Positions 8,925 through 17,994 of a stretch of 64,000 bases of DNA are shown here, piece by piece. Location: positions 1,550,001 to 1,614,000 of the forward strand of contig CAWIES010000002.1 in the NCBI GenBank assembly GCA_963835215.1. Reading direction: 5' to 3'. Position numbers and translations under genes: made by a program. Source of the stretch: Roseiarcus sp963835215. GTDB lineage: Bacteria > Pseudomonadota > Alphaproteobacteria > Rhizobiales > Beijerinckiaceae. The notes beneath the pieces were generated by a model. The model did not search any database, had not been told where the DNA came from, and saw nothing but the letters and a program-made list of their open reading frames with translations. Every line of letters starts with the position of its first letter. Position 1 is the stretch's first letter.

Positions 8925-10069
8925 TCAGCTCTTGAGAAAGTCCCCCGCTAAGATCGGCTCAAGGATGTGTGTAGCGAGTGCTACAACCGGAACGCACACG
9001 CCGTCGCCCACAGATGGTAGGCCTCGTTGTGCCGTGCGGGGAGTCTGTAGTCTCGGGCAGTCCCATCAGCCGCGCCGCTTCGCGGCGCAGATCAGGCGGG
9101 ACGCACGGTCTTCCCTTCGATGATAAAATGGTCTGCCTTGACGACCGCCGCGGCGTTCGCAGGCAGCCGGCAAGATCGTCGAAGCGCACCTCGGCCCGCT
9201 GAGTTACCCGAATCGCCGGGCCGGGTTCGTCGAAACAGCGCCGCGACGCGGCGTTGACTGAGGCTCTGCGCTGTCGCCAAATCGCGCGCGAGGCACTTCG
9301 ATATCAGTGCGAGCAGTAGCTTGCTTTCGCTCGGCGCTAAGCCACGGCGACATCGGCCGGACGCTGCGTCGAGAAGTCCGAAGAGCTGATTGGCGCGCTG
9401 GGGCGCCGGCAGACGCCACCAGACCCAGCGCGCGGCGGCCGGCGGCAACGCGTTCAAGGCGCGCTGAAGCGCAGGGGAGGCGAAGGGCGCGGCCGGCCCT
9501 GCCGCGGTCAATTCGCTGGGCGGCGAGAGATCACTCCCGAAGCGCCACAAAAAACAGGCGCGGCCGCGACTGAGCAACGAAATGCGCCGCATCGATCGTC
9601 AGCGCGCCAAACCGATAGCCGAGATCGGCGAGGGCCGCGCGAGCGCGGCAAAATCGCGCCCCATTGGCGGTGAGCAGGCCGAGCACATTTTCGAGCGCGA
9701 TCAGGCGCGGCGCGCGCCCCTCCGCGCCAGCTCCCGCATCAGCGCGAGAAAGCCCCAGAAGGCCGGACGAGCAAAGCGTCGTCACGCTCACGACCCAGCC
9801 CGCGATACCCCGCCCGGCGAGCGACAGGTCTTGGCAAGGAAAGGAGGCCCAGGCGAGATCGGCGCGGGCCGGGAGCTCGCCGAGACGAGCGTCGCCACGT
9901 CGGTGCAGCGCAATGGCGCCGCGCCCCAGTTGTCGGCGTAAGCGCGCGCCTTGGCGGGATCGAAGTCATTGGCGAACAGGCAGCGCCAGCCCTCGCCGAG
10001 CCCGGCTCGCGCCATGCCTCCGCCGCAGAAAAATTCGTAAAAGGAAGACGCCGGTCGACGGCCGATCCC
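8925..10069 (-). pseudogene. C5-cytosine DNA methyltransferase, multiply frameshifted remnant
   Basis: Conceptual translation across all three reverse frames recovers a DNA cytosine-5 methyltransferase in order: FYEFFCGGGMARAGLG (SAM-binding motif I, about 10042-9998), DVATL, ASFPCQDLSL (catalytic PCQ motif IV, about 9845-9810), LIALENVLGLL (ENV motif VI, about 9690), SRPRLFFVALRE (about 9530-9565), then a target-recognition-like region with RWVWWRLP, then RFDDLAGCLRTP, REAARLMGLP and YHLWATAC near 9020. Neighbouring motifs lie in different frames, so at least five indels are present, and no start codon precedes motif I. It is a dead gene; the linked vsr is intact. Confidence 0.85.
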
Positions 10070-10262
10070 CCGTCAAAGATTAAGACTGCTGAACGGCTCC
10101 GGACGGCCGAGGATAGAGCATTGCTCGCGCGAGGCGATCGATGACAGACGCGTCTCTCGCGGCGACTGGCCGCGGCACATTATGTTCATGTTTCGTTCTC
10201 ATACGATTTATTAGCCCCGGGTGCAAGCCCGAGGCACGGACGCGCAATGCCTCGCTCCAACC

Positions 10263-11633
10263 CTACGCCGCCACGTCCGCCTGCGTATTGGCCAGAGCGC
10301 GATTGAGCGCGGCGAAACACGTTTCGTCGATGGCGACGCCGAGGTCCTTCTCCATGATCGCCAGCGCTTTGGAGATCGGCATCGCCGCCCGATACGGCCG
10401 CTCTGCGGTCAGGGCGTCAAAGACGTCCGCGGTCGTGATGATCCTCGTTTCGAACGGGATCTGATCGCCGGAGATGCCGCGGGGATAGCCCTTGCCATCC
10501 ATCCGCTCGTGATGCGAGGCGGCGATGAAGGCGATGTCCTCGAACGCCTTGACGCGCGAGAGAATGACCTCGGTGTAGGCGGCGTGCCGTTTCATCGCCT
10601 CCCACTCCTGCTCATCCAATTTGGCCGGCTTGTCCAAGATGGAATTGCTGACGCCGAGTTTGCCGATGTCGTGCAGGAGTGCGATCCGCCGCAGCCAAAC
10701 CCGCTCCGTCGCCGACATGTCCATCGCTTCGGCGATCATATCCGTGAACAGCGCCACGCGGTCGCTGTGACCCGCCGTGTAGGGGCTCTTGGAATCGACG
10801 ACTTGGGCGAAGGCGGCGACGATCTCGTCGAGATACTCGTCGTTGAGAACTTCCTCGTGTTGCGCCGGCGCCAGCGCAAACAGGCGCGCGTCCAAGTCGT
10901 CGGCGACGAGCGCCTGCCAGAATTGTTCGCGCTCAAAGACGGCGCGAGACGCCTCCACCAGCTCGGGATCGAACCAGGTTCCCGAACGATCCGAGACTTC
11001 GCGGATCGCCGCTTGGGGCCCGTCGGTGGTTTGAAAGACATCGACGACCTGCGCAATCAGCGCGATGCGGCCGTAAAGCGGAATCTCGGCGCCGACGAGG
11101 CGCTCGGGCTTGCCCGATCCGTCCCAATGCTCGTCGAGGGAATGGATGCCCATTGCGACATCCTCGGAGAAGCGAAGCTGGCGGGCGATTTCCGCGCCCC
11201 GCTGGCAACGGACCTCGATCAGCTCCTTGGCGATTTCTCCGCCATTTTGGAAAATGTTGACGATGGCGCGAAACCGCTCGGCCAGTCCCGATTTCATGCC
11301 CGTGTGCCCGAGGACGAAACGCAGCACTTTCGGCAGGCTGCCGTCGAGCTGTTTGAAGTCGCGCTTAAAGTCGATGTCGTTGGTCAGATAGAGCTGACAA
11401 ATGCGCGCGGCGTTGCTGCTGCACCCGAGGTCCTTGAGCAGGATCGTGTAATAGAGCTCGCGAAGCTGTCCGTCGGACAGGCCGATCTCGCGGCCGATCG
11501 CGGTGCCGATCCAGCAACAGCGAACGCAATGACCGACCGGCTGGCCCTCGGTCATGTCGAGGGCGTGGCTGAGCGCGGCGAGGAGATCGCCGACCCGAAT
11601 TTGTTCAGGGAGTGAAATGCTCGAGAGGTTCAT
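10263..11633 (-). CDS. Tandem HD-GYP domain phosphohydrolase (first copy degenerate)
   Basis: A 456-residue cytoplasmic signalling protein. The C-terminal half is a complete HD-GYP domain: HSDRV (His 289), the metal-binding pair HDIGKLG at 321-322, HHERMDG at 374 and DGKGYP at 379-384. Such domains usually hydrolyse cyclic di-GMP to pGpG or GMP. The N-terminal half is a decayed copy, with LLKDLG at 65-70 in place of HD and EHWDGSGKP at 168-176 in place of HHERxDGxGYP. A linker of about 70 residues joins them. No sensor domain or membrane segment is present. It is divergently placed from glucokinase; the region 10070-10262 downstream holds nothing I recognise. Confidence 0.85.
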   Translation of the reverse strand: MNLSSISLPEQIRVGDLLAALSHALDMTEGQPVGHCVRCCWIGTAIGREIGLSDGQLRELYYTILLKDLGCSSNAARICQLYLTNDIDFKRDFKQLDGSLPKVLRFVLGHTGMKSGLAERFRAIVNIFQNGGEIAKELIEVRCQRGAEIARQLRFSEDVAMGIHSLDEHWDGSGKPERLVGAEIPLYGRIALIAQVVDVFQTTDGPQAAIREVSDRSGTWFDPELVEASRAVFEREQFWQALVADDLDARLFALAPAQHEEVLNDEYLDEIVAAFAQVVDSKSPYTAGHSDRVALFTDMIAEAMDMSATERVWLRRIALLHDIGKLGVSNSILDKPAKLDEQEWEAMKRHAAYTEVILSRVKAFEDIAFIAASHHERMDGKGYPRGISGDQIPFETRIITTADVFDALTAERPYRAAMPISKALAIMEKDLGVAIDETCFAALNRALANTQADVAA

Positions 11634-11781
11634 GGCGAATGACGCCGCCCCCGCCTGCCGCGCGCGAACTCCGAAAATTGCAGGGATTCCCTAACAATTG
11701 GACAATTCTCTGGGGGTTCGCGACCCCGACCGCCCCTTCGGGCCGCCTCCACCTTGACGCCGCGCGCGGCTTCCGGCGTTT

Positions 11782-12795
11782 ATGCCGCCCATGTCCGAGT
11801 TTCTCATGCCGTTCCCCGTGCTGGTCTGCGATGTCGGGGGCACCAATGCGCGTTTTGCCTCGCAGGCCTCGCCCGACGCCAAGCTCGGCGAGGTCGTCCA
11901 TCTCAAAACCAGCGACTATCCCGGTCTGGTCGAGGCGGCCGAGGCGGCAATTCCCAAGATTGGCGAGCGGCCGCGTTCGCTGGTTGTGTGCGGCGCGGGC
12001 CCAGTCGATGGGCGTAAGCTCAAGTTAACCAACGCGCCCTGGATCATCGACGGCCCAGAGACGGCGCGCCGGCTCGGTCTCGCTCAAGGGTTGCTGTTCA
12101 ACGATTTCGAGGCGCAGGCGCTCTCCCTGCCGGCGATCCCGCGCGACTGGGCGCGCCCGATCGGCCCCGCCGCCTTTGGGCCGCGCGGGCCGCAGGTCAT
12201 TCTCGGGCCGGGCACTGGACTTGGCATTGGCGCGCTGGTCGAGGCTTCGGGTCGCCACACGCCGCTTGCCTCCGAAGCCTGCCACATCGATTTCGGCCCG
12301 GTCGGCGAGGAGGAGAGCGCGTTTTGGCCGTTTCTCGACCGCGTTCACGGCCGGGTGACGACCGAGAGCGTCATGTCGGGGCCAGGCCTCGCTCGGGTCC
12401 ACGCCGCGCGCCTCGCCGCGCAGGGGGGAAAGAAATCGACGCTCGACGCGCCGGGCGTGGTCGCGGCGGCGCTAGCTGATCGAGCCGGCGAGGAAGCGGC
12501 AAGCCTCACAGTGTTTTGGCGCATCATCGCCCGTTTCGCCGGCGACATGGGCATCGCCTTTGTCGCCACGGGCGGCGTGACGCTGGCGGGCGGCGTGCTG
12601 CCGCGTATCGTCGATTTCCTCGACGACGCGACGTTCCGCCGAGCTTTCGAGGCCAAAGCGCCGGTCGATGCGCTGGCGCGCAGCATTCCGACCCGGTTGG
12701 TCATGCGCGCCGATTCCGTGCTGGTCGGCATGGCCGCCATCGCCGCCCAGCCGCAGCTCTACGCGATCGACGTCGCCGGAAGAGCCTGGGTCTGA
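11782..12795 (+). CDS. glk: Glucokinase
   Basis: Phosphorylates glucose with ATP at the head of glycolysis or the Entner-Doudoroff route. The 337 residues match the bacterial Glk (ROK-independent) family: phosphate-1 motif VCDVGGTNARF near residue 14, LTNAPWIIDG near 80, NDFEAQALSLP near 110, LGPGTGLGIGAL near 140 and the C-terminal TGGVTLAGGV. In-frame ATGs occur at 11782, 11791 and 11806; the first is listed, and the true start may be either later one. An intrinsic terminator follows. Confidence 0.92.
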   Translation: MPPMSEFLMPFPVLVCDVGGTNARFASQASPDAKLGEVVHLKTSDYPGLVEAAEAAIPKIGERPRSLVVCGAGPVDGRKLKLTNAPWIIDGPETARRLGLAQGLLFNDFEAQALSLPAIPRDWARPIGPAAFGPRGPQVILGPGTGLGIGALVEASGRHTPLASEACHIDFGPVGEEESAFWPFLDRVHGRVTTESVMSGPGLARVHAARLAAQGGKKSTLDAPGVVAAALADRAGEEAASLTVFWRIIARFAGDMGIAFVATGGVTLAGGVLPRIVDFLDDATFRRAFEAKAPVDALARSIPTRLVMRADSVLVGMAAIAAQPQLYAIDVAGRAWV

Positions 12796-12852
12796 AGTCT
12801 TCACTCAGGTCTGAAGGCGCGGGCGCCCCGCTTTCGCCGCTTTTTTGCGGCC

Positions 12853-12882
12853 AGTCGCGCCTTGGCGCGACTTGTTTTTCTT
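12853..12882 (+). terminator. Intrinsic terminator after glk
   Basis: A 9-bp GC-rich perfect stem (AGTCGCGCC / GGCGCGACT) with a 2-base loop is followed by TGTTTTTCTT, a standard rho-independent terminator for the forward strand, 58 bases after the glk stop. A second short stem with the same AGTCGCG arm follows at 12887-12906. Confidence 0.8.
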
Positions 12883-12949
12883 GAGGAGTCGCGCCCCGAC
12901 GCGACTTGCGGTAAAATGGTCCGCTTCGATCAAGACGGGATTGCGTAAA

Positions 12950-13381
12950 ATGACGAGGCTTAGCTCCACAATCATGGTCGCCGGGCTGTCGCTCGCCGGC
13001 GTGGCTTGGGCGGCGCCATCCTTCGCGCAAAGCTGCAACGAAGATCTGCAGAAGCTCGCGCAGCGCCGCACCGCGGAGATGTCGACGATCAACGATATGA
13101 TCAAAGCGGCCAAAGGAAAGCCACTCGACCCGACGATGTTCTGCGCCAAGTCGGGCGGCCTCAATGTCGCCGAGACCGCGATGCTCGCCTATTTGGAAAA
13201 GAACAAGGACTGGTGCCAGATCCCTGACGAGATGGTCGACCAGCTCAAGGCGACGCACATCAAGAACGTCGCCTTTGCCGCCAGGGCCTGCGATTTCGCG
13301 GCAAAGATCAAGAAGATGAAAGACCAGCAGGCGGATGGCGGCGCCCCGCAGGCGCAACCGCTGCCGACCGGCCCGCTTTGA
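12950..13381 (+). CDS. Secreted hypothetical protein
   Basis: A 143-residue protein with a clear Sec signal peptide: basic start MTRLSS, hydrophobic core, and cleavage expected after SFAQ (about residue 27). The mature part has four cysteines (SCNED, MFCAKSG, DWCQIP, ARACDF), enough for two disulfides, and a Lys-rich C-terminus ending in a Gln/Pro tail. The frame is open further upstream but the ATG at 12950 is the one that yields the signal peptide. The stop overlaps the TTG start of ubiA (TTGA), suggesting coupling. No known family recognised. Confidence 0.75.
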   Translation: MTRLSSTIMVAGLSLAGVAWAAPSFAQSCNEDLQKLAQRRTAEMSTINDMIKAAKGKPLDPTMFCAKSGGLNVAETAMLAYLEKNKDWCQIPDEMVDQLKATHIKNVAFAARACDFAAKIKKMKDQQADGGAPQAQPLPTGPL

Positions 13382-14322
13382 GCCTCGGCGCGTCGCGCCC
13401 AGCGCCGCTGCCCGACGCGCGCCCGCGCAGCCTTGTGCTGCGCCTGACGCCCGACTTCGCGCTTCCCTACGTGCAACTCGCTCGTCTCGATCGCCCGACC
13501 GGCTGGCAATTGCTGCTCGCGCCGTGTTGGTTGAGCGCGGCGCTCGCTGGGCTTGCCGCCGATCGCGGTCCCGACCTCTGGCATCTGTTCTTGTTCCTCG
13601 TCGGCGCGATCGCCATGCGCGGCGCCGGCTGCACCTACAACGACATTCTCGATCGCAAACTCGACGCGGGCGTCGAGCGCACACGAGGACGCCCCTTGCC
13701 GTCGGGGCGCGTCAGCCCGCGCGCCGCGGCGATCTTCCTGGTCGCCGAGGGGCTGGTCGGCCTCGCCGTGCTCCTCGCCTTCAACCGCTTCACGGTCGCG
13801 CTCGGCCTCGCTTCGCTGATCATCGTCGCCGTCTATCCGCTGATGAAGCGCGTCACCTCCTGGCCGCAGGCGGTACTCGGGCTCGCGTTTTCGTGGGGCG
13901 CCCTGATGGGCTGGTCGGCGCAATATGGCAGCCTCAGTCTGCCGGCGCTGCTGCTCTATGTCTCGGCGGTGTGTTGGACGATCGGCTACGACACGATCTA
14001 TGCGCTGCAAGACGCGCGCGACGACGCGATCGTCGGCATCCGCTCGACCGCGCGGCTGTTTGGCGCCAATGCGGGACGCGGGATCGGCGCGTTCTATCTC
14101 ATGGCTGCGCTGTTCGCGCAGGCGGCGCTGCTCGCGGCAGGCGGGAGGTTCGTCGCCGAGATCGGCTGGGCGGCGTTCACCGTGCATCTGATCTGGCAGA
14201 TTGGGCAAGTCGATGGCGCGAGTCCGGCGACGGCGCTCAGGCTCTTTCGCTCCAATCGCGATGCGGCGCTGCTGCTGTTTCTCGGCCTGGCGCTCGAAGG
14301 CTGGTTGCGCGCAGCGGGCTGA
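13378..14322 (+). CDS. ubiA: 4-hydroxybenzoate polyprenyltransferase
   Basis: Attaches the polyprenyl tail to 4-hydroxybenzoate in ubiquinone synthesis; integral inner-membrane enzyme. The 314 residues have about eight hydrophobic segments and both Asp-rich motifs: NDILDRKLD near residue 89 and the second, YALQDARDD, near 215. RPTGWQLLLAPCWLSA near residue 40 is also typical. The start is TTG at 13378, overlapping the upstream stop; no ATG is available before the first conserved segment, and a later GTG is possible. Confidence 0.92.
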   Translation: MSLGASRPAPLPDARPRSLVLRLTPDFALPYVQLARLDRPTGWQLLLAPCWLSAALAGLAADRGPDLWHLFLFLVGAIAMRGAGCTYNDILDRKLDAGVERTRGRPLPSGRVSPRAAAIFLVAEGLVGLAVLLAFNRFTVALGLASLIIVAVYPLMKRVTSWPQAVLGLAFSWGALMGWSAQYGSLSLPALLLYVSAVCWTIGYDTIYALQDARDDAIVGIRSTARLFGANAGRGIGAFYLMAALFAQAALLAAGGRFVAEIGWAAFTVHLIWQIGQVDGASPATALRLFRSNRDAALLLFLGLALEGWLRAAG

Positions 14323-14326
14323 GGCC

Positions 14327-15154
14327 TCAGCTGCGCGGGATGGCGACCTTGTGCGCCGCGACCGGAATCATCCGCCTGACCCGATCGACCAGCGCCATGT
14401 CGAGCCGGGTCGAGACGACGCCGACGCCGTCCGACGCCTTGGCGACGACATGGCCCCATGGGTCGGCGACCAGCGAGTGGCCGTAGGTCTCGCGCCGCTC
14501 GTTGCCGACGGTGAACGAGCCGGTCTGGGCGGCGGCGCAGACGTAGGTTTCCGTCTCGATCGCGCGCGCGCGCAGCAACGTCTCCCAGTGATCCTTGCCG
14601 GTCTGCAGCGTGAAGGCGGCGGGCAGGGCGATGATCTGCGCGCCTTTCTCCGCCAACGCCTGGAAGAGATCGGGAAAGCGCAGGTCGTAGCAGATCGAAC
14701 AGCCGACGGTGACGCCCTCGCAATCGTAAGTGACGACCGCCTCGCCGCCCTTGACCGTCGCGCTTTCCTTATACGCGGCGCCGTCGGGGGTGGTGACGTC
14801 GAAGAGATGGATCTTGCGATAGCGCGCGATCTCCTCGCCGGCGCGATTGAAGACGACCGAGGTGTTGTGAATGCGCTCCTCGCCGGGGATCGCCTCCATG
14901 ATCGAGCCGGCGTGAATGAAGACGCGATGGTTGGCGGCGAGCGCCTGGACCATCGCATAGGCGGGGCCGCCGGGCATCGCTTCCGCGTTCTTCGCCTTGT
15001 CGCCTTTCACCCCGCCCGCCCAGTCGAACTGTTCGGGCAGCAAAATCCAGTCCGGGTTCTCCTCGTTGATCGCGCGCTCGATCAACGCCCGCGCCGTCGC
15101 GATATTGGCGGGCTTATCGTTGACCGAATTCATCTGAACGAGGGAGACTTTCAT
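14327..15154 (-). CDS. Carbon-nitrogen hydrolase (nitrilase superfamily, Nit2/omega-amidase-like)
   Basis: A 275-residue cytoplasmic amidohydrolase. The catalytic triad is visible as Glu in LLPEQFDW (near 43), Lys in YRKIHLFDV (near 113) and Cys in GCSICYDLRFP (near 147). The motif context is that of the Nit1/Nit2 branch, which hydrolyses omega-amides such as 2-oxoglutaramate or deaminated glutathione; the exact substrate cannot be read from sequence. The stop is four bases from the convergent ubiA stop. The ATG at 15154 has GAGGGAGA-like purines just upstream. Confidence 0.88.
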   Translation of the reverse strand: MKVSLVQMNSVNDKPANIATARALIERAINEENPDWILLPEQFDWAGGVKGDKAKNAEAMPGGPAYAMVQALAANHRVFIHAGSIMEAIPGEERIHNTSVVFNRAGEEIARYRKIHLFDVTTPDGAAYKESATVKGGEAVVTYDCEGVTVGCSICYDLRFPDLFQALAEKGAQIIALPAAFTLQTGKDHWETLLRARAIETETYVCAAAQTGSFTVGNERRETYGHSLVADPWGHVVAKASDGVGVVSTRLDMALVDRVRRMIPVAAHKVAIPRS

Positions 15155-15225
15155 CGGCGGCCTTCGGCGGGGATAGAGAAATGCAGTGTCGGCGCCGTTG
15201 GCGGCGGCGTCAAGGCGGGCGCGCC

Positions 15226-15810
15226 CTACGACGCCAGGGCGCCGCGCTTGTGGGCGGCGACGAAGGCGGCGAAGGCGGCAAGCTGCTTGGCGATCAACTC
15301 GCGCGTCGGATGGTCAGTCAGTTCGCCGGTCTTGGGGTCGAACTTCTGGCTGGCGTTGGCGACCAAGACCTCCGGCTTGTTGAACACCCGCGCCTCCAGC
15401 GTGACGAAGGTCAGCCGCAAGTGATATTGCGCCCGCGCGCCACCGAGCATGCCGGTCGAAGCGCTCTGCAGCGCCAGCGGCTTGTCGCAGAATGGGTTGG
15501 GCCTCATCCGCGACACCCAGTCGATCGCGTTCTTCAGGCCGCCGGGAACGGAATAATTATATTCCGGCGTGACGACGATCACGCCATCGGCTGCGCCGAT
15601 CGCCTTGGCCATCGCAACCACCGGCGCGGGAAATCCCTGCGCCTCGACGTCGGCGTCGTAGAGCGGGAAGTCGCCGATCGAGCCGAGCGGCTCGATCGTC
15701 ACCCCCGGCGGCGCCAAGCCGGGCAGGGCGCGCGCGATCGAGGCGTTGAAGGAGGCGCGCCGCAGGCTGCCAAGCAGGGTGACAAGTCGCAACGGCGCGT
15801 CGGCTGGCAT
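15226..15810 (-). CDS. NADPH-dependent FMN reductase
   Basis: A 194-residue flavodoxin-fold protein of the ChrR/AzoR-like FMN reductase family. Visible motifs are LLGSLRRASFNASIARAL (phosphate-binding loop of FMN) near residue 10 and TPEYNYSVPGGLKNAIDW near 80, the classic signature. These enzymes reduce FMN, quinones or metal oxyanions with NAD(P)H. The frame is open upstream, but the ATG at 15810 begins at the family start. Divergent from the GST gene with about 150 bases between. Confidence 0.9.
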   Translation of the reverse strand: MPADAPLRLVTLLGSLRRASFNASIARALPGLAPPGVTIEPLGSIGDFPLYDADVEAQGFPAPVVAMAKAIGAADGVIVVTPEYNYSVPGGLKNAIDWVSRMRPNPFCDKPLALQSASTGMLGGARAQYHLRLTFVTLEARVFNKPEVLVANASQKFDPKTGELTDHPTRELIAKQLAAFAAFVAAHKRGALAS

Positions 15811-15964
15811 TGAGGTCTCCGGCCAGAATGAAGGCGCGACGGCCCGCGCGGACTCGCAACTGGGCGAATATGGTTGGGTTGTCGGCACGGGGCAAGCCAG
15901 CCAGATTCCCGCTCCGGGCCATTGTCGCGTAGGCTCCCGCTGCGTCGCCGGAGAGCTTGAGCCC

Positions 15965-16627
15965 ATGATCGTCGTCCATCACCTCGAACGTTCGCGTTCG
16001 CAGCGCGTGCTCTGGTTGCTGGAAGAGTTGGGGCTCGACTACGAAATCCGCCGCTACCCGCGCGACCCCGAGACGATGCTGGCGCCGGCGGCGCTGCGGG
16101 CGGTGCATCCGCTTGGCAAGTCGCCGGTGGTCGTCGATGGCGACAAGACCTTGGCCGAATCGGGCGCGATCCTCGAATACCTTGTCGACGCCTACGGCGG
16201 CGGGCGGTTCATTCCGCCGCACGGGTCGGCTGATCGTCTGCGCTACGGCTATTTCATGCATTACGCCGAGGGCTCGCTGATGCCGCCGCTGACGATGCGG
16301 TTCATCTTCATGCGGTTGCCGCACGGCGCGCCGTTTTTTGTCCGGCCGGTCGCCCGCGCAATCGCGGCCAAGGCGCTCTCCTCCTACATTGATCCGCAAC
16401 TCAAGCGGCATTTCGATTTTCTCGAGGGGGGGCTCGCGGCTGGCCAATGGTTTGCGGGAGAGTCGTTTTCAGCGGCCGACATCCAGATGAGCTATCCCCT
16501 GGAAGCCGCCGCCTCCCGGGCGGGGCTCGACACGCGTCGCCCGAAACTCTGGGACTTCCTGCAACGGATTCGCGCGCGACCCGCCTATCAGCGCGCCATC
16601 GCCAAGGGCGGTCCGGTGATGATCTGA
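15965..16627 (+). CDS. Glutathione S-transferase family protein
   Basis: A 220-residue GST. The N-terminal thioredoxin-like domain begins IVVHHLERSRSQRVLWLLEE, contains the cis-Pro KSPVVV and the glutathione-contacting LAESGAILEYL; the C-terminal all-helical domain includes FSAADIQMSYPLE. The set of motifs resembles the yeast Gtt1 branch rather than beta or zeta GSTs. Substrate unknown. The frame runs further upstream; ATG 15965 is chosen from the domain start. Confidence 0.88.
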   Translation: MIVVHHLERSRSQRVLWLLEELGLDYEIRRYPRDPETMLAPAALRAVHPLGKSPVVVDGDKTLAESGAILEYLVDAYGGGRFIPPHGSADRLRYGYFMHYAEGSLMPPLTMRFIFMRLPHGAPFFVRPVARAIAAKALSSYIDPQLKRHFDFLEGGLAAGQWFAGESFSAADIQMSYPLEAAASRAGLDTRRPKLWDFLQRIRARPAYQRAIAKGGPVMI

Positions 16628-16699
16628 ACTGGGCGCCATTGGCCAGCGCCCGGCGGCGCCCTAACCTAGCGAGCCGATCCCGGCGTTCGTGGAGGCAAC

Positions 16700-17512
16700 G
16701 TGTCCGCACTGACCGATCTTTTCTCCGTCGCCGGACGGACCGCGCTGGTCACAGGCGGCGCGACCGGCCTTGGCCGCGTCTGCGCCGAGGCGCTGCTCGC
16801 GGGGGGCGCGCGCGTGCTGATCGCCTCACGCAAGGGGGAGGCCTGCGTCGAGGCCGCGCGCGAATTGAGCGCGATCGGGCCGTGCGAGGGCTTCGCCGGC
16901 ACGGTGGCGAACGAAGCGGGCGTGGCGGCGCTCGCCGCCGAGGTGCGCGCCCGCGCCGGCGCGCTGCACATTCTGGTCAACAACGCCGGCGTCTCGTGGG
17001 GCGAGCCGTTCGAGACCTATCCCTGGAAGGCGTGGGAGCGGGTGATGGGCGTCAACGTCGCCGGCCTGTTTTCGCTGACCCGCGATCTCTCGCCGCTGCT
17101 GTTCGCCGCCGCCTCAAGCGAGCGCCCGGCGAGCGTGGTCAACATCGGTTCGGTGATGGGCACGATCACTCAGGCCGACACCGCCTACGCCTACTCGGCC
17201 GCTAAGGCGGCGGTGCATCACCTCACGCGCATTCTGGCGGCGGAGCTCGCGCCACGGCAGGTGACGGTCAACGCCATCGCGCCGGGGCCTTTTCCGACCA
17301 ATATGACGCGCTTCGCGCTCGGCGACGCTGAGGGGGCGAGGAACGCCGCCAGCGCGGTGCCGATGGGCCGGCTCGGCCAGCCAAGCGACATCGCCGGCAC
17401 GCTGCTCTATCTGACGGGGCGCGCCGGCGCCTACACCAGCGGCGCAATCGTGCCGGTTGACGGCGGCCTCTCCGTGCAGGCGCCGCCGGCGCTGTTCAGC
17501 GCACATTCCTAG
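16700..17512 (+). CDS. SDR family oxidoreductase
   Basis: A classical short-chain dehydrogenase of 270 residues: cofactor loop TGGATGLG (18-25), NNAG (94-97), Ser 151 and the YSAAK catalytic pair (Tyr 165, Lys 169). Arg 44 after the second strand suggests NADP(H). The start is GTG at 16700 behind GGAGGCAAC. The next gene, encoding a MaoC-type hydratase, starts 11 bases downstream, so the pair probably acts on one 3-hydroxyacyl or beta-oxidation-like route; substrate unknown. Confidence 0.9.
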   Translation: MSALTDLFSVAGRTALVTGGATGLGRVCAEALLAGGARVLIASRKGEACVEAARELSAIGPCEGFAGTVANEAGVAALAAEVRARAGALHILVNNAGVSWGEPFETYPWKAWERVMGVNVAGLFSLTRDLSPLLFAAASSERPASVVNIGSVMGTITQADTAYAYSAAKAAVHHLTRILAAELAPRQVTVNAIAPGPFPTNMTRFALGDAEGARNAASAVPMGRLGQPSDIAGTLLYLTGRAGAYTSGAIVPVDGGLSVQAPPALFSAHS

Positions 17513-17523
17513 AGAGGACGAGG

Positions 17524-17988
17524 ATGCACGCGCCGGTCACCATCGACGATTTCACCGCCCGGGTCGGCGGCGAGCCCTATATTTCGCGCTGGTTCGCGCT
17601 CGACCAGACGCGCATCGACGCCTTCGCCGAGGTCACCGAGGATCGGCAGTTCATCCATGTCGATCCCGAAGCGGCCGCGGCGACGCCGTTCGGCGGGACG
17701 ATCGCTCATGGCTTCCTCACCGTCGCCATGCTGTCGGCGATGGCCGAGGACGCGCTGCCGCCGCTCACCGGGGTCGCCATGGGCGTCAATTACGGCCTCG
17801 ATCGCCTGCGCTTCGTCGCGCCGGTCAAAGCTGGCGCGCGGGTGCGTGGGCGCTTTGCGCTGATCGAGGCGACGCGGCGAACCGCGAAGGATTGGCTGCT
17901 GCGCTACGAGGCGAGCGTCGAGATCGAGGGCGCTCCCAAGCCGGCGCTGGTCGCGCAATGGCTGCAGTTGATTGTCGCGGCGCACTGA
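17524..17988 (+). CDS. MaoC family dehydratase
   Basis: A 154-residue hot-dog fold enoyl hydratase. The R-hydratase catalytic elements are visible: Asp in DRQFIHVD and His in GTIAHGFLT (near residue 60), followed by the hydratase motif continuation NYGLDRLRFVAPVKAG. It hydrates or dehydrates 3-hydroxyacyl-CoA. Preceded by AGAGAGGACGAGG, a strong ribosome site, and directly behind the SDR gene. Its stop is seven bases from the convergent dihydroorotase gene. Confidence 0.88.
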   Translation: MHAPVTIDDFTARVGGEPYISRWFALDQTRIDAFAEVTEDRQFIHVDPEAAAATPFGGTIAHGFLTVAMLSAMAEDALPPLTGVAMGVNYGLDRLRFVAPVKAGARVRGRFALIEATRRTAKDWLLRYEASVEIEGAPKPALVAQWLQLIVAAH

Positions 17989-17994
17989 CGGCCC

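Noticed and set aside
10070..10262. Possible RNA gene between the methyltransferase remnant and the HD-GYP gene
   Set aside because: Short complementary segments exist but no tRNA-like or known RNA fold could be traced.
11661..11781. AT-containing stretch between the HD-GYP gene and glk as a regulatory site
   Set aside because: Only CAATTGGACAATTCT-like short dyads were visible; too weak to call an operator.
12887..12906. Second AGTCGCG stem after the glk terminator as a riboswitch or attenuator
   Set aside because: Only a 7-bp stem without T-run; it may simply be a duplicated terminator arm.
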